Origin: Betaproteobacteria bacterium SCN2
Lineage (GTDB): Bacteria; Pseudomonadota; Gammaproteobacteria; Burkholderiales; Thiobacillaceae
Assembly (NCBI GenBank): GCA_008923285.1
Contig: WBSG01000005.1
Location: forward strand, 78,805 to 142,804
Reading direction: 5' to 3'
DNA: 64,000 bases
The number at the start of each line of letters is the position of its first letter. Position 1 is the stretch's first letter. A model generated the notes under the pieces. It made no database searches. It saw only the letters and a list, made by a program, of their open reading frames with translations, and was not told the DNA's origin. Shown here in pieces: positions 43,724 to 53,169 of the stretch. A program made the position numbers and the translations under genes.

Positions 43724-44743
43724 CTAAGCGGCCAGTTCGACTGGCTCGATTTCGTACTGCAGATAGTTGCTGGCGCGGGCGGCCTGGGAAAAGAACTCGT
43801 CCACGCTGTCCAGTTGCTCCTGCACGCTTTCCAGATGATTCATGCGGTGGCGGAAGCTGCTGGCATTGACCAGTCCGCGCGTGTACCAGGAAATATGCTT
43901 GCGCGCGACGCGCAGCCCGGTATGTTCGCCGTAGAACGCGTACAGGTCTTCCAGGTGCGCCTTCAGCACCTGGTGGATTTCGGAAACCTCCGGCGGCGGC
44001 AGGTGACGGCCGGTTTTCAGGTAATGGTCGATCTCGCGGAAAATCCACGGCCGGCCTTGTGCCGCGCGGCCGATCATCACGGCATCGGCGCGGGTGTAGT
44101 CGAGCACGTATTTGGCCTTCTCCGGCGTGGTGATGTCGCCGTTGGCGATGATCGGAATGCGGGCCTCGGCCTTGACCGCGGCGATGGTGTCGTATTCCGC
44201 ATCCCCGGTATAGCCGCAGGCACGCGTGCGACCGTGGATGGCCAGCGCCTGAATGCCGGAACCTTCGGCGATTTTCAGGATGTTCAGCGCATTGCGGTGC
44301 GAACGGTCCCAACCGGTGCGAATCTTCAGCGTGACCGACACTTCCGGCACGGCCTTGACCACGGCATCGAGAATCTGCTCGACCAGCGCCTCGTTCTGCA
44401 ACAGCGCCGAGCCGGCCATGACGTTGCACACCTTCTTGGCCGGGCAGCCCATGTTGATGTCGATGATCTGCGCGCCGCGCTCGACGTTGTAGCGCGCAGC
44501 TTCGGCCATCATCGCCGGGTCGGCGCCGGCGATCTGCACCGACTTGGGCTCGACCTCGCCTTCGTGGTTGGCGCGGCGCTGGGTCTTGCTGCTGCCGTAG
44601 AGCAGCGAATTCGAGGTCACCATCTCGGACACGGCCATGCCCGCGCCCAGCTGCTTGCACAGCTGGCGGAACGGGCGATCGGTCACGCCTGCCATGGGCG
44701 CAACGATCAGGTTGTTCTTGAGGAGATGAGGGCCGATACGCAT
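43724..44743 (-). CDS. dusB: tRNA-dihydrouridine synthase B
   Basis: A 339-residue FMN enzyme that reduces uridines in the tRNA D loop. The FMN-binding start NNLIVAPMAGVTDRPFRQLC, the catalytic Cys in IIDINMGCPAKKVCN, LAIHGRTRACGYTGDAEYD, and the phosphate-binding IIANGDITTPEKA plus MIGRAAQGRPWIF are present. ATG 44743 gives the family N-terminus (MRIGPHLLKNNLIVAPMAG); an upstream extension to 44806 is rejected. It is the first gene of a minus-strand run with fis. Confidence 0.96.
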   Translation of the reverse strand: MRIGPHLLKNNLIVAPMAGVTDRPFRQLCKQLGAGMAVSEMVTSNSLLYGSSKTQRRANHEGEVEPKSVQIAGADPAMMAEAARYNVERGAQIIDINMGCPAKKVCNVMAGSALLQNEALVEQILDAVVKAVPEVSVTLKIRTGWDRSHRNALNILKIAEGSGIQALAIHGRTRACGYTGDAEYDTIAAVKAEARIPIIANGDITTPEKAKYVLDYTRADAVMIGRAAQGRPWIFREIDHYLKTGRHLPPPEVSEIHQVLKAHLEDLYAFYGEHTGLRVARKHISWYTRGLVNASSFRHRMNHLESVQEQLDSVDEFFSQAARASNYLQYEIEPVELAA

Positions 44744-44877
44744 AGGGGCTGCAATTTTACCCCGCCTGGCCGGCGATGGGGAACCGGTTGCGTAATCTTT
44801 ATGCAATCGGTTTTAGCAAATCGATTGGTTTCATGTTACAAAGTCGCGCATTCCATCAACAAATTGCAGGAGACAGC

Positions 44878-45300
44878 ATGAGCTTCATGTCCGAATTCAA
44901 GGAGTTTGCCGTCAAGGGCAACGCCGTCGATCTCGCGATCGGCGTCATTATCGGCGCCGCGTTCGGCAAGATCGTGTCGTCCATCGTCGACGACCTGATC
45001 ATGCCGCTCATCGGCGCGGTGTCCGGCGGCTTTGATTTCAGCAACCTGTTCATCGCCCTGAAAGACGTGCCGCCCGATGTCGTGATGACCCTGGCCGAGG
45101 TCAAGAAGGCCGGCATCCCCGTGTTCGCCTACGGCAGTTTCCTCACCATCCTGCTCAATTTCATCATTCTGGCCCTGGTGATCTTCGTCATGGTCAAGCA
45201 GATCAACCGGCTGAAAAAGGAAGCGCCGCCGCCCGAACCTGCGGCAACGCCGGAAGACATCGTGCTGCTGCGCGAAATCCGCGACAGCCTGAAAAAATAG
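44878..45300 (+). CDS. mscL: Large-conductance mechanosensitive channel
   Basis: A 140-residue protein with the MscL N-terminal amphipathic helix ([19 protein letters not shown]), TM1 ([26 protein letters not shown]), TM2 ([23 protein letters not shown]) and the C-terminal charged helix. It opens under membrane tension and saves cells from osmotic downshift. A GGAG lies 9 nt before the ATG, which is chosen over an in-frame start at 44776 because the family begins here. It is followed by a strong terminator. Confidence 0.96.
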   Translation: MSFMSEFKEFAVKGNAVDLAIGVIIGAAFGKIVSSIVDDLIMPLIGAVSGGFDFSNLFIALKDVPPDVVMTLAEVKKAGIPVFAYGSFLTILLNFIILALVIFVMVKQINRLKKEAPPPEPAATPEDIVLLREIRDSLKK

Positions 45301-45323
45301 GCGCAGCGGACCAGCAAAAAACC

Positions 45324-45347
45324 ACGGGGGCCTCGGCCCCCGTTTTT
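45324..45347. terminator. Rho-independent terminator between mscL and polA
   Basis: ACGGGGGC and GCCCCCGT pair around a CTCG loop, with TTTTTG on the right and AAAAAACC on the left. It serves mscL and, on the other strand, polA, whose stop is 8 nt away. Confidence 0.9.
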
Positions 45348-45354
45348 GTTTGCG

Positions 45355-48084
45355 CTAGTGTGCGGCTTCCCAGTTGGGCCCGCTGCCCACTTCGGCCTTC
45401 AGCGGCACCTTCAATTGCGCCACGCCGGCCATCAGCTGCGGCAGGCGCGTGCGCACTTCATCCAGTTCGCTTTCCGGCACTTCCAGCACCAGTTCGTCGT
45501 GCACCTGCATGATCATCCTGCTCTGCCGCCCGTCGGCATCGAGCCAGGCCTGCACGGCGATCATGGACAGCTTGATGAGATCGGCCGCGGTGCCCTGCAT
45601 GGGGGCGTTGATGGCGGCGCGCTCGGCGCCTTGGCGGCGAGCGGGATTCCGGGAGTTGATCTCGGGCAGGTACAGGCGGCGACCGAACACGGTTTCGACA
45701 AAGCCCTGCGACCTCGCCTGTTCGCGCGTGCGCTGCATGTAGTCGGCCACGCCAGGGTAGCGCGCGAAGTAGCGGTCGATGTAGGCCTGTGCCGCGCTGC
45801 GTTCGACATTCAGCTGGCTGGCGAGGCCGAAGGCCGACATGCCGTAGATCAGGCCGAAGTTGATGACCTTGGCCATGCGCCGCTGGTCCGAACTCACTTC
45901 GTCCAGCGCCGCGCCGAACACTTCGGAGGCGGTGGCGGTATGAATGTCGCGGTCTTCGGCGAAAGCCTTGAGCAGGCCTTCGTCGCCGGACAGGTGCGCC
46001 ATGATGCGCAACTCGATCTGGGAATAATCCGCTGACACGATGACCGAGCCTTGCGGCGCGATGAAGGCCTCGCGGATGCGGCGGCCCTCCTGGGTGCGCA
46101 CCGGTATGTTCTGCAGATTGGGATCGGAACTCGACAGCCGGCCGGTGACCGCGGTGGCCTGCGAGTAGTTCGTATGCACGCGCCCGGTCTTCGGGTTGAT
46201 CATCTGCGGCAGCTTGTCGGTGTAGGTGGACTTGAGCTTGGCCAGCCCGCGGTATTCGAGCAGGGTTTTCGGCAGCGGGTAGTCGGCGGCCAGGGTTTCC
46301 AGCACCTCTTCGTCGGTGGAAGGCTGGCCGCTCGGCGTTTTCTTGATCACCGGCAGCTTCATCTCGCCGAAGAAGATTTCCTGGATCTGCTTGGGCGAAT
46401 TGAGGTTGAACGGGTGACCGGCAAGCTGATAGGCGCGCTCCTCCAGCTTGAGCATGGCCTCGCCCAGTTCGCGCCCCTGGGTGGCGAGCCTGTCGCGGTC
46501 GAGCAGCACGCCGTTGCGCTCCATGCGGAACAGGATATCGGCCACCGGCAGCTCGATGCTTTCGTACACCCGCTTCAGTCCTTCGATCGGTTCGATCTGC
46601 GGATACAGCACCTCGTGCACGCGCAGGGTCACGTCGGCATCCTCGGCGGCGTACTGGGTGGCGGTATCGAGGTCGACCTGGTCGAAGCCGATCTGCTTTG
46701 CCCCCTTGCCGGCGACGTCCTGGTAGGTGATGACCGACAGCGAGGTGAAGCGCGCGGCCAGGCTGTCGAGGTCGTGCGGCATGTGCGACTCGGCGACGTA
46801 GGACTCGAGCAGGGTGTCGTGCACGATGCCCTTGAGGCGGATGCCATGGTTGGCCAGCACGTGGCGGTCGAACTTGAGGTTCTGGCCGACTTTCTGCGGA
46901 CGCTCGCTTTCCAGCCAGGATTGCAGTTTTGCCAGCGCGGCTTCGCGGTTCAACTGGTCGGGCGCGCCGGGATAACGGTGCGCGAGCGGCAGATAGGCCG
47001 CCTCGCCCGGGGCCACGGCGAAGGACATGCCGACGAGTTGCGCCGTCATCGGGTCGAGCGCGGTAGTTTCGGTGTCGAAGCCGACCCGCCCGGCGCGCGC
47101 GATTTTGTCCAGCCAGGCATCGAGCTCCGCTTCGCTCAGAATGCAGGCGTAGCTGGCGCGGTGGTCGGCATCGGCGGTCGCCGCCACGGTCGCGTTCTCC
47201 GCCGGCGCATCGCCCTCGCCCTGCCCCTGTTCGGCCGCGCGCAACTCGCGCAGCCAGGTGCGGAAATCCTGGGTTTCGTAGAAGGCCAGCAGTTTGTCGC
47301 GGTCGGGCGGCTGCCTGGTGAGCGCTTCCGCATCGAAGGCGAGGTCGACATCGGTCTTGATGGTGACGAGCTTGCGCCCCATGGGCAGCCAGTCCAGCGC
47401 CTTGCGCAGGTTCTCGCCCACCACGCCCTTGATTTCGCCGGCGCGGGCGATGATGTCGTCGAGGCTGCCGTATTCGGCCAGCCACTTGACCGCGGTCTTC
47501 GGACCGACCTTTTCCACGCCCGGCACGTTGTCCACGCTGTCGCCGATGAGCGCGAGATAATCGACGATGCGCGTCGCCGGCACGCCGAACTTTTCCTGCA
47601 CGCCCTTTTCGTCGAGCACCTCGTTGCTCATGGTATTGACCAGGGTGACCTGGGCGTTGACCAACTGCGCCATGTCCTTGTCGCCGGTGGAAACAATGCT
47701 TTTCACGCCTTCACTGGCGGCGTGGGTCACCAGGGTGCCGATGACGTCGTCGGCCTCGACGCCGTCGACAATGACGAGCGGCCAGCCCAGCGCGCGGATG
47801 CCCTCGAACAGGGGCTCGATCTGCACTGCGAGGTCCTCGGCCATGGGCGGCCGGTTGGCCTTGTACTGCGGATACCAGTCTTCGCGAAAAGTTTTACCCT
47901 TGGGGTCGAACACGCAGGCGATATAATCGGCCGGGTAGTCCTTCTCCAGCTTTTTCAGCATGTTGATGACGCCATAGACGGCGCCGGTGGGCTGGTTGTG
48001 GCGGTTGCGCAAATCCGGCAGGGCATGGAATGCCCGGTACAGGTAGGATGAGCCATCCACCAGCAGGAGGGTTTTCTGGGTCAT
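45355..48084 (-). CDS. polA: DNA polymerase I
   Basis: A 909-residue polymerase with all three parts. The 5'-3' exonuclease (about 1-290) starts LLLVDGSSYLYRAFHALP and has GDSVDNVPGVEKVGPKTA. The 3'-5' proofreading domain has the acidic pair GFDTETTALDP, so proofreading looks active. The polymerase has motif A (VSADYSQIELRIMAHLSGD), motif B (RRMAKVINFGLIYGMSAFG) and motif C (MQVHDELVLEVPE). Length is normal. Its start codon is 11 nt from the start codon of the divergent LOG-family gene. Confidence 0.97.
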   Translation of the reverse strand: MTQKTLLLVDGSSYLYRAFHALPDLRNRHNQPTGAVYGVINMLKKLEKDYPADYIACVFDPKGKTFREDWYPQYKANRPPMAEDLAVQIEPLFEGIRALGWPLVIVDGVEADDVIGTLVTHAASEGVKSIVSTGDKDMAQLVNAQVTLVNTMSNEVLDEKGVQEKFGVPATRIVDYLALIGDSVDNVPGVEKVGPKTAVKWLAEYGSLDDIIARAGEIKGVVGENLRKALDWLPMGRKLVTIKTDVDLAFDAEALTRQPPDRDKLLAFYETQDFRTWLRELRAAEQGQGEGDAPAENATVAATADADHRASYACILSEAELDAWLDKIARAGRVGFDTETTALDPMTAQLVGMSFAVAPGEAAYLPLAHRYPGAPDQLNREAALAKLQSWLESERPQKVGQNLKFDRHVLANHGIRLKGIVHDTLLESYVAESHMPHDLDSLAARFTSLSVITYQDVAGKGAKQIGFDQVDLDTATQYAAEDADVTLRVHEVLYPQIEPIEGLKRVYESIELPVADILFRMERNGVLLDRDRLATQGRELGEAMLKLEERAYQLAGHPFNLNSPKQIQEIFFGEMKLPVIKKTPSGQPSTDEEVLETLAADYPLPKTLLEYRGLAKLKSTYTDKLPQMINPKTGRVHTNYSQATAVTGRLSSSDPNLQNIPVRTQEGRRIREAFIAPQGSVIVSADYSQIELRIMAHLSGDEGLLKAFAEDRDIHTATASEVFGAALDEVSSDQRRMAKVINFGLIYGMSAFGLASQLNVERSAAQAYIDRYFARYPGVADYMQRTREQARSQGFVETVFGRRLYLPEINSRNPARRQGAERAAINAPMQGTAADLIKLSMIAVQAWLDADGRQSRMIMQVHDELVLEVPESELDEVRTRLPQLMAGVAQLKVPLKAEVGSGPNWEAAH

Positions 48085-48095
48085 AAGGAACCGAA

Positions 48096-48821
48096 ATGAA
48101 AGACAAATTGCCTGAAATGGCCGACCCGCGCGACGCTGCGGAAATCGACTATTCGGCCCGCGAGTCCTGGCGTCTGTTTGGCATTATCGCAGAGTTCGTG
48201 GAGTCCACCGAACGCCTGGCCGGCATACGCCCTGCGGTGTCGATCTTCGGCAGCGCGCGCACTCCGCCCGACCACGCCTACTACATGCTCACCGAACAGA
48301 TCGCGCGCCAGCTTTCCGACGCCGGCTTCTCCGTGATTTCCGGCGGCGGCCCCGGCATCATGGAAGCCGCCAACAAGGGCGCCTATTTCGGCAAGTCGCC
48401 CAGCATCGGCCTCAACATCCAGCTGCCGCACGAGCAACACACCAATCCGTACCAGGACATCACCCAGACCTTCCACCATTTCTTCGCGCGCAAGGTCATG
48501 TTCGTCAAGTTCGCCGCCGCCTATGTGGTCATGCCCGGCGGCTTCGGCACGCTGGACGAACTGATGGAAGCGCTGACCCTGGTGCAGACCGGCAAGACCC
48601 GCAGCATGCCCATCATCCTGGTCGGTTCCAAGTACTGGGCCGGGCTGCTGGAGTGGTTCAACCAGCGACTGGTCAAGGAAGGCATGATCAGCCCGCAGGA
48701 CATGAATCTGATGCAGGTCATCGACAAGCCGGCGGAGGTGGTCGAAGCCATCTTCAGCCACTACGAGAAACGCGGCTTCGCGCCGACCACAAGCGAACGC
48801 GAAATCCTCCTCAACCTGTGA
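48096..48821 (+). CDS. LOG-family (lysine decarboxylase-like) Rossmann protein
   Basis: A 241-residue protein of the TIGR00730/LOG group. The nucleotide-binding motif PGGFGTLDELMEALT and GGGPGIMEAANKGA are present. Proteins of this fold cut nucleoside monophosphates to free base and ribose phosphate (cytokinin-activating LOG in plants, PpnN in E. coli). The longer N-terminal part (about 45 residues) resembles neither PpnN nor short LOG, so the exact activity is open. It is divergent from polA with only 11 nt between starts. Confidence 0.9.
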   Translation: MKDKLPEMADPRDAAEIDYSARESWRLFGIIAEFVESTERLAGIRPAVSIFGSARTPPDHAYYMLTEQIARQLSDAGFSVISGGGPGIMEAANKGAYFGKSPSIGLNIQLPHEQHTNPYQDITQTFHHFFARKVMFVKFAAAYVVMPGGFGTLDELMEALTLVQTGKTRSMPIILVGSKYWAGLLEWFNQRLVKEGMISPQDMNLMQVIDKPAEVVEAIFSHYEKRGFAPTTSEREILLNL

Positions 48822-48867
48822 TTTCCGCACGCGTTTTAAGCTATTTTGAAAGTAGAATAGACCGGAC

Positions 48868-49215
48868 ATGACCATGAAAAAAACTGCTTCCAGCCTCATC
48901 GCTGCGCTTCTGCTCGCCAGCCTGCCGGCGTTCGCCGCCGACGAGGCGTCCGCGCCCCCTCCCGGCAGCACCCCGGTGCCTGACGGCGCCCCCACTGCCG
49001 GCGAGATCGAAGAGCCCTCGATCACCATCCGCAGCCGCGGCGGCGAGCGCATCGAGGAATACCGGCTGCGCGGCAAGCTGTACATGATCCGCATCACCCC
49101 GCCGGGAGGCGCGCCCTACTACCTCGTCGACCAGATGGGGCGCGGCGAATTCGCCCGCGATGACGGCCCGGTCGCGCCGACCGCAGTGCCGCACTGGGTC
49201 TTGAAAACCTTCTAG
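48868..49215 (+). CDS. DUF2782 exported protein
   Basis: A 115-residue protein with a signal peptide (KKTASSLIAALLLASLPAFA), a Pro-rich linker and a C-terminal DUF2782 domain (EPSITIRSRGGERIEEYRLRGKLYMIRITPPGGAPYYLVD). DUF2782 genes are typically found beside polA in beta- and gammaproteobacteria, as here, but the function is unknown. The first ATG pair (MTMKK) leaves the second ATG 48874 as another possible start. A membrane protein gene follows 6 nt later. Confidence 0.9.
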   Translation: MTMKKTASSLIAALLLASLPAFAADEASAPPPGSTPVPDGAPTAGEIEEPSITIRSRGGERIEEYRLRGKLYMIRITPPGGAPYYLVDQMGRGEFARDDGPVAPTAVPHWVLKTF

Positions 49216-49221
49216 GCAGGC

Positions 49222-49941
49222 ATGAGCGAAGAACTCCCGCGCCGCGTACCGGCGCGCGCAGGCCTTGACTGGGTAACCGGCGCCTTCAGGCTGTTCATCA
49301 AAAGCCCGCTGATGCTGGGCGCGGCGACCGCGCTCTTCCTCGGCGCGCTGCTGATCCTGCAGCTCATTCCCTATGCCGGTGCCGGCCTGACCGAGATCCT
49401 CACTCCGCTGATGCTGGCGGGCTTCATGCGCGCGTTCCGCGCCATCGACGAAGGCGGCGAGCCCGAACTGCCGCATTTCGCGGCCGGCTTCCGCAACCAT
49501 GCGCTGCCGCTCGCCATGGTCGGCGCGATCTACCTCGGCGTCCTGCTCGCCATCCTGTGGCTGATGAAGCAGCTGGGCGTGGACTATCAGGCCATGATGC
49601 AGGCAATCCAGCAGGGCGCCGCGCCCGAGCAGGTCGCGCAGGGCCTCGAAGGCAAGGGGGTGCTCCTGCTTGTGGGGCTGGGACTCGTCATCCCGGCGGT
49701 TGCCGCCACCTGGTACGCGCCGGCGCTGGTGCTGTTCGGCAATGCCACGTCCCTGCAGGCCATGGGCCTCTCCCTCAAGGCCTGTCTCCGCAACTGGGTG
49801 GCCCTGCTGGCCAACGGCCTGGTGCTGATCCCGGTATTCCTGCTGGCCCTGGTTCCCGTCGTCGGCATGCTCATCGCCGTGCCCGTCATGCTGGGCACCG
49901 CCTACCTGGGCTATCAGTCGATGTTCGCTTCCAGGAGTTAG
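49222..49941 (+). CDS. BPSS1780-type membrane protein
   Basis: A 239-residue protein with about five to six membrane helices, among them ALFLGALLILQLIPYAGAGL, ALPLAMVGAIYLGVLLAILW, VLLLVGLGLVIPAVAATWYA and LLANGLVLIPVFLLALVPVVGMLIAVPVML. The segment NATSLQAMGLSLKACLRNW is shared by the BPSS1780/YciC-like group in betaproteobacteria. No known substrate or activity. It is 6 nt downstream of the DUF2782 gene, in a likely operon. Confidence 0.85.
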   Translation: MSEELPRRVPARAGLDWVTGAFRLFIKSPLMLGAATALFLGALLILQLIPYAGAGLTEILTPLMLAGFMRAFRAIDEGGEPELPHFAAGFRNHALPLAMVGAIYLGVLLAILWLMKQLGVDYQAMMQAIQQGAAPEQVAQGLEGKGVLLLVGLGLVIPAVAATWYAPALVLFGNATSLQAMGLSLKACLRNWVALLANGLVLIPVFLLALVPVVGMLIAVPVMLGTAYLGYQSMFASRS

Positions 49942-49985
49942 CGGCTTTAATTGCACACCGGACAGGCAATTCGAAACAGATCCCG

Positions 49986-50927
49986 ATGACGAGCGAAATC
50001 ACGCAAGACATGGACCCAGACAGCGCCGTCTACAAAACCCTGCTGGAATCGACCAAGGCCATTCCCTGGAAGATCGACTGGAAAACCATGAAGTTCGCCT
50101 ATATCGGCCCGCAGATCGAAAACCTGCTCGGCTGGGCGCCCGACAGCTGGGCGAGCGTGGAAGACTGGGCGGCCAGGATCCATGAAGAGGACAGGGAGCG
50201 TGTCGTCAACTTCTGCGTTGCCCAGTCCAAGGCCGGTGTCGACCACGAAGCGGATTACCGCGCGCTGACCAGGGACGGAAACTACGTGTGGATCCGCGAT
50301 GTCGTGCACGTCGTCCGCAAAGAAAACGGCGAGGTCGATGCGCTGGTCGGCTTCATGTTCGACATCAGCGAGCGCAAGAAAACCGAGGAAAAGCTGCTGA
50401 GCCTGCAGAAGGAACTCGAAGCGCTGTCATTCAAGGACGAACTGACCGGCATTCCCAACCGGCGCATGTTCGATTCCATCCTGGAAGTGGAATGGACCAA
50501 CGCAACTCGCAGCAGGCTGCCGCTTTCGCTGATCCTGTTCGACATCGACCACTTCAAGCAGTACAACGACCACTACGGCCATATCCAGGGAGACAACTGC
50601 CTCAGGCGCATGGCCCAGCTGCTGAACCGGGCGGCGACCCGTCCGCGCGATTTCCTCGCACGCATCGGCGGCGAGGAATTCGTGCTGGTGCTGCCGGAAA
50701 CGGACGCGGAAGCGGCCGCCAAGGTGGCCAGGCGCTGCCAGGACCTGCTGGCCGAGGAAGGCATTCCCCACGAGCAATCCCCCGTAAGCCCGATCCTGAC
50801 CATCAGTCTCGGCATTGGCACCATTACGCCCGGGCGCTCGGACAGGCCGATCGACTTCATCGAAGAAGTGGACAAGCGCCTCTATCAGGCCAAGGAAAAA
50901 GGCCGGAACCGCATCGTCGGCGGCTAG
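49986..50927 (+). CDS. PAS-GGDEF diguanylate cyclase
   Basis: A 313-residue cytosolic protein. A PAS domain (about 25-130, with FAYIGPQIENLLGW and the PAC-like YRALTRDGNYVWIRD and DALVGFMFDISERKK) is joined by a short coiled coil to a GGDEF domain (about 150-313). The active motif is GGEEF at 228-232. The product-inhibition I-site Arg219-Pro-Arg-Asp222 lies five residues earlier, so activity should be feedback-controlled. It makes cyclic-di-GMP from two GTP, and the matching hydrolase may be the HD-GYP protein at 27102-28448. The PAS ligand is not clear; no heme-binding His is obvious. Confidence 0.92.
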   Translation: MTSEITQDMDPDSAVYKTLLESTKAIPWKIDWKTMKFAYIGPQIENLLGWAPDSWASVEDWAARIHEEDRERVVNFCVAQSKAGVDHEADYRALTRDGNYVWIRDVVHVVRKENGEVDALVGFMFDISERKKTEEKLLSLQKELEALSFKDELTGIPNRRMFDSILEVEWTNATRSRLPLSLILFDIDHFKQYNDHYGHIQGDNCLRRMAQLLNRAATRPRDFLARIGGEEFVLVLPETDAEAAAKVARRCQDLLAEEGIPHEQSPVSPILTISLGIGTITPGRSDRPIDFIEEVDKRLYQAKEKGRNRIVGG

Positions 50928-50954
50928 CGGCCGCGGACCGCCTGGACGGAAAAC

Positions 50955-53123
50955 TTACGCTGCGCTGAGCTTGGCGTATTCCAGCGCCAGCCACTTGGTG
51001 CCGGCATCGCGGAACCTGACCTGCACGCGTGCATCGCCGCCGCGCCCCTCGAAGCCCAGGATCACGCCGCTGCCAAACTTGGGATGCGCCACGTTCTGGC
51101 CGACGGAAAACCCTGCCGCACCCTGGGCGCCGCTGCCGTATGCGGCAGCCGGCGCCGGCTCCTGCGCCCAGGCCGCGCGCCGGTTGTTGAGCGGCAGCAG
51201 CAGATTCTCCGGCAACTCCGAAAGAAAGCGCGAAGGCAGGCCGTAGCGCACCTGGCCGTGCAGCATGCGCGACTGCGCGTGGGTGAGATAGAGGCGGCGG
51301 CGCGCGCGGGTGATGGCCACGTACATCAGGCGGCGCTCCTCTTCCAGGCCGTCGGCGTCGGCGAAGCTCTGCTCGTGCGGAAACAGGCCTTCTTCCAGAC
51401 CGGTGATGAAGACGCTGTGGAACTCCAGGCCCTTGGCCGCGTGCACGGTCATCAGCTGCAGCGCATCGGTGCCGGCCCCGGCCTGGTGCTCACCGGCCTC
51501 CAGCGCGGCGTGGGCGAGGAAGGCTTCCATCACGCTCTGGCCCTCCTCCACCACGGCCTCCGGGTCCTGCTCGAACAGGGCGGCGGCGTTGATCAGTTCG
51601 TTGAGGTTCTCCAGCCGGTCCTGGCCGTCCTTCTCGTTCATGTAATAGTCGGCCAGACCTGAAACATTGATGACCTGCTCCAGCGTTTCCGCCAGCGACA
51701 TGCCCTCGCAGGCCTCGCGCATTTTTTCCATCAGCGTGACGAAGGCCGGCAGTCCCTTGGCGGCGTCGCGCTTGGCTGGATTGATTTTTCCGGCACTCTG
51801 CGCCTGCGCCGCCAGCCACAGGCTGACGCCGCCGGACCGGGCCGCTTCCTGCAGGTTTTCCAGAGACCTGGCGCCGATGCCGCGCGTGGGAAAATTGACG
51901 ATGCGCAGGAAGGCGCCGTCGTCGTCAGGGAAACTCATCACCCTGAGATAAGCCAGGGCATGCTTCACTTCCTGGCGCTCGAAGAAGCGCAGGCCGCCGT
52001 AGACCTTGTAGGGAATGCCCGAGGTGAACAGTGCATGTTCCAGCACGCGTGATTGTGCATTGGAGCGGTACAGCAGCGCGATATCCGACAGCGCGTGCCC
52101 TTCGCGGTGCAGCGCCTTCACTTCGTCGACGATGAAGCCGGCCTCGTCCTGGTCGCCGTAGCCTTCGAACACGCGGATCGGCTCGCCCGCGCCTTCGTCG
52201 GTCCACAGGTTCTTGCCCAGGCGCTCGCGGTTGCGCGCAATCAATTCATTGGCGGCGGAGAGGATGTTGCCGTGGCTGCGGTAGTTCTGCTCCAGCTTGA
52301 TCACGCGGCCCTGCGCGAACTCCTTCTCGAACTCGCGCATGTTGGCGGTTTCCGCGCCGCGGAAGGCGTAGATCGACTGGTCGTCATCGCCCACCGCGAA
52401 CATCGCCGTGGACGGCCCGGCGAAGAGCTTGAGCCAGCGGTACTGCAGCGGGTTGGTGTCCTGGAATTCGTCGATGAGGATGTGCTTGAAGCGCGCCTGG
52501 TAATGGTTTCTCAACGGCTCGTTGAAGGACAGCAGTTCGTAGGAGCGCAACAGCAGTTCGGCGAAGTCCACCACGCCCTCGCGCTGGCACTGGGCGTCGT
52601 AGGCCTCAAAGATTTCCGCGAGGCGCCGCGTGAATTCGTCGTGCACCTCCACATCCTTGGCGCGCAGGCCGGCTTCCTTCTGGCCGTTGATGAACCACTG
52701 CACCTTGCGCGGCTCGTATTTCTCGGTGTCGATGTCCATCGCCTTCAGCAGGCGCTTGATGGCGGAAGCCTGATCCTGGGAATCCAGGATCTGAAAAACC
52801 TGCGGCAGGTTGGCCTCGCGGTGATGCGCGCGCAGCAGGCGATTGGCGAGGCCGTGGAAGGTGCCCACCCACATGCCGCGCGTGTTGATGGGCAGCGCGG
52901 CGGATATGCGCGTCAGCATTTCCCTCGCTGCCTTGTTGGTGAAAGTGACCGCCATCAAGCCCAGGGGCGACACCTGCCCGGTCGAAATCAGCCAGGCGAT
53001 GCGCGTGGTCAGCACCCGCGTCTTGCCCGAACCGGCGCCCGCCAGGATCAGCGCCGACTGGTGCGGCAGCGTCACCGCTTCGCGCTGCTGCGGGTTGAGG
53101 GAGTCGAGGAAGGAGGCGGACAT
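50955..53123 (-). CDS. uvrD: DNA helicase II (UvrD)
   Basis: A 722-residue superfamily 1 helicase that acts in mismatch and nucleotide excision repair. Motifs in order: I LILAGAGSGKTRVLTTR, Ia VTFTNKAAREM, II ILIDEFQDTNPLQY, III GDDDQSIYAFRGA, IV VIKLEQNYRSHGNI, V TVHAAKGLEFHSVF and VI YVAITRARRRLYLTHA. The C-terminal 40 residues form the Tudor-like domain found in UvrD/PcrA (GQNVAHPKFGSGVILGFEG), which contacts RNA polymerase. Length is normal. Confidence 0.97.
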   Translation of the reverse strand: MSASFLDSLNPQQREAVTLPHQSALILAGAGSGKTRVLTTRIAWLISTGQVSPLGLMAVTFTNKAAREMLTRISAALPINTRGMWVGTFHGLANRLLRAHHREANLPQVFQILDSQDQASAIKRLLKAMDIDTEKYEPRKVQWFINGQKEAGLRAKDVEVHDEFTRRLAEIFEAYDAQCQREGVVDFAELLLRSYELLSFNEPLRNHYQARFKHILIDEFQDTNPLQYRWLKLFAGPSTAMFAVGDDDQSIYAFRGAETANMREFEKEFAQGRVIKLEQNYRSHGNILSAANELIARNRERLGKNLWTDEGAGEPIRVFEGYGDQDEAGFIVDEVKALHREGHALSDIALLYRSNAQSRVLEHALFTSGIPYKVYGGLRFFERQEVKHALAYLRVMSFPDDDGAFLRIVNFPTRGIGARSLENLQEAARSGGVSLWLAAQAQSAGKINPAKRDAAKGLPAFVTLMEKMREACEGMSLAETLEQVINVSGLADYYMNEKDGQDRLENLNELINAAALFEQDPEAVVEEGQSVMEAFLAHAALEAGEHQAGAGTDALQLMTVHAAKGLEFHSVFITGLEEGLFPHEQSFADADGLEEERRLMYVAITRARRRLYLTHAQSRMLHGQVRYGLPSRFLSELPENLLLPLNNRRAAWAQEPAPAAAYGSGAQGAAGFSVGQNVAHPKFGSGVILGFEGRGGDARVQVRFRDAGTKWLALEYAKLSAA

Positions 53124-53169
53124 GGATACAATGCGGACTGACTAAACAGCAATTTTACCGGATGCAGCC

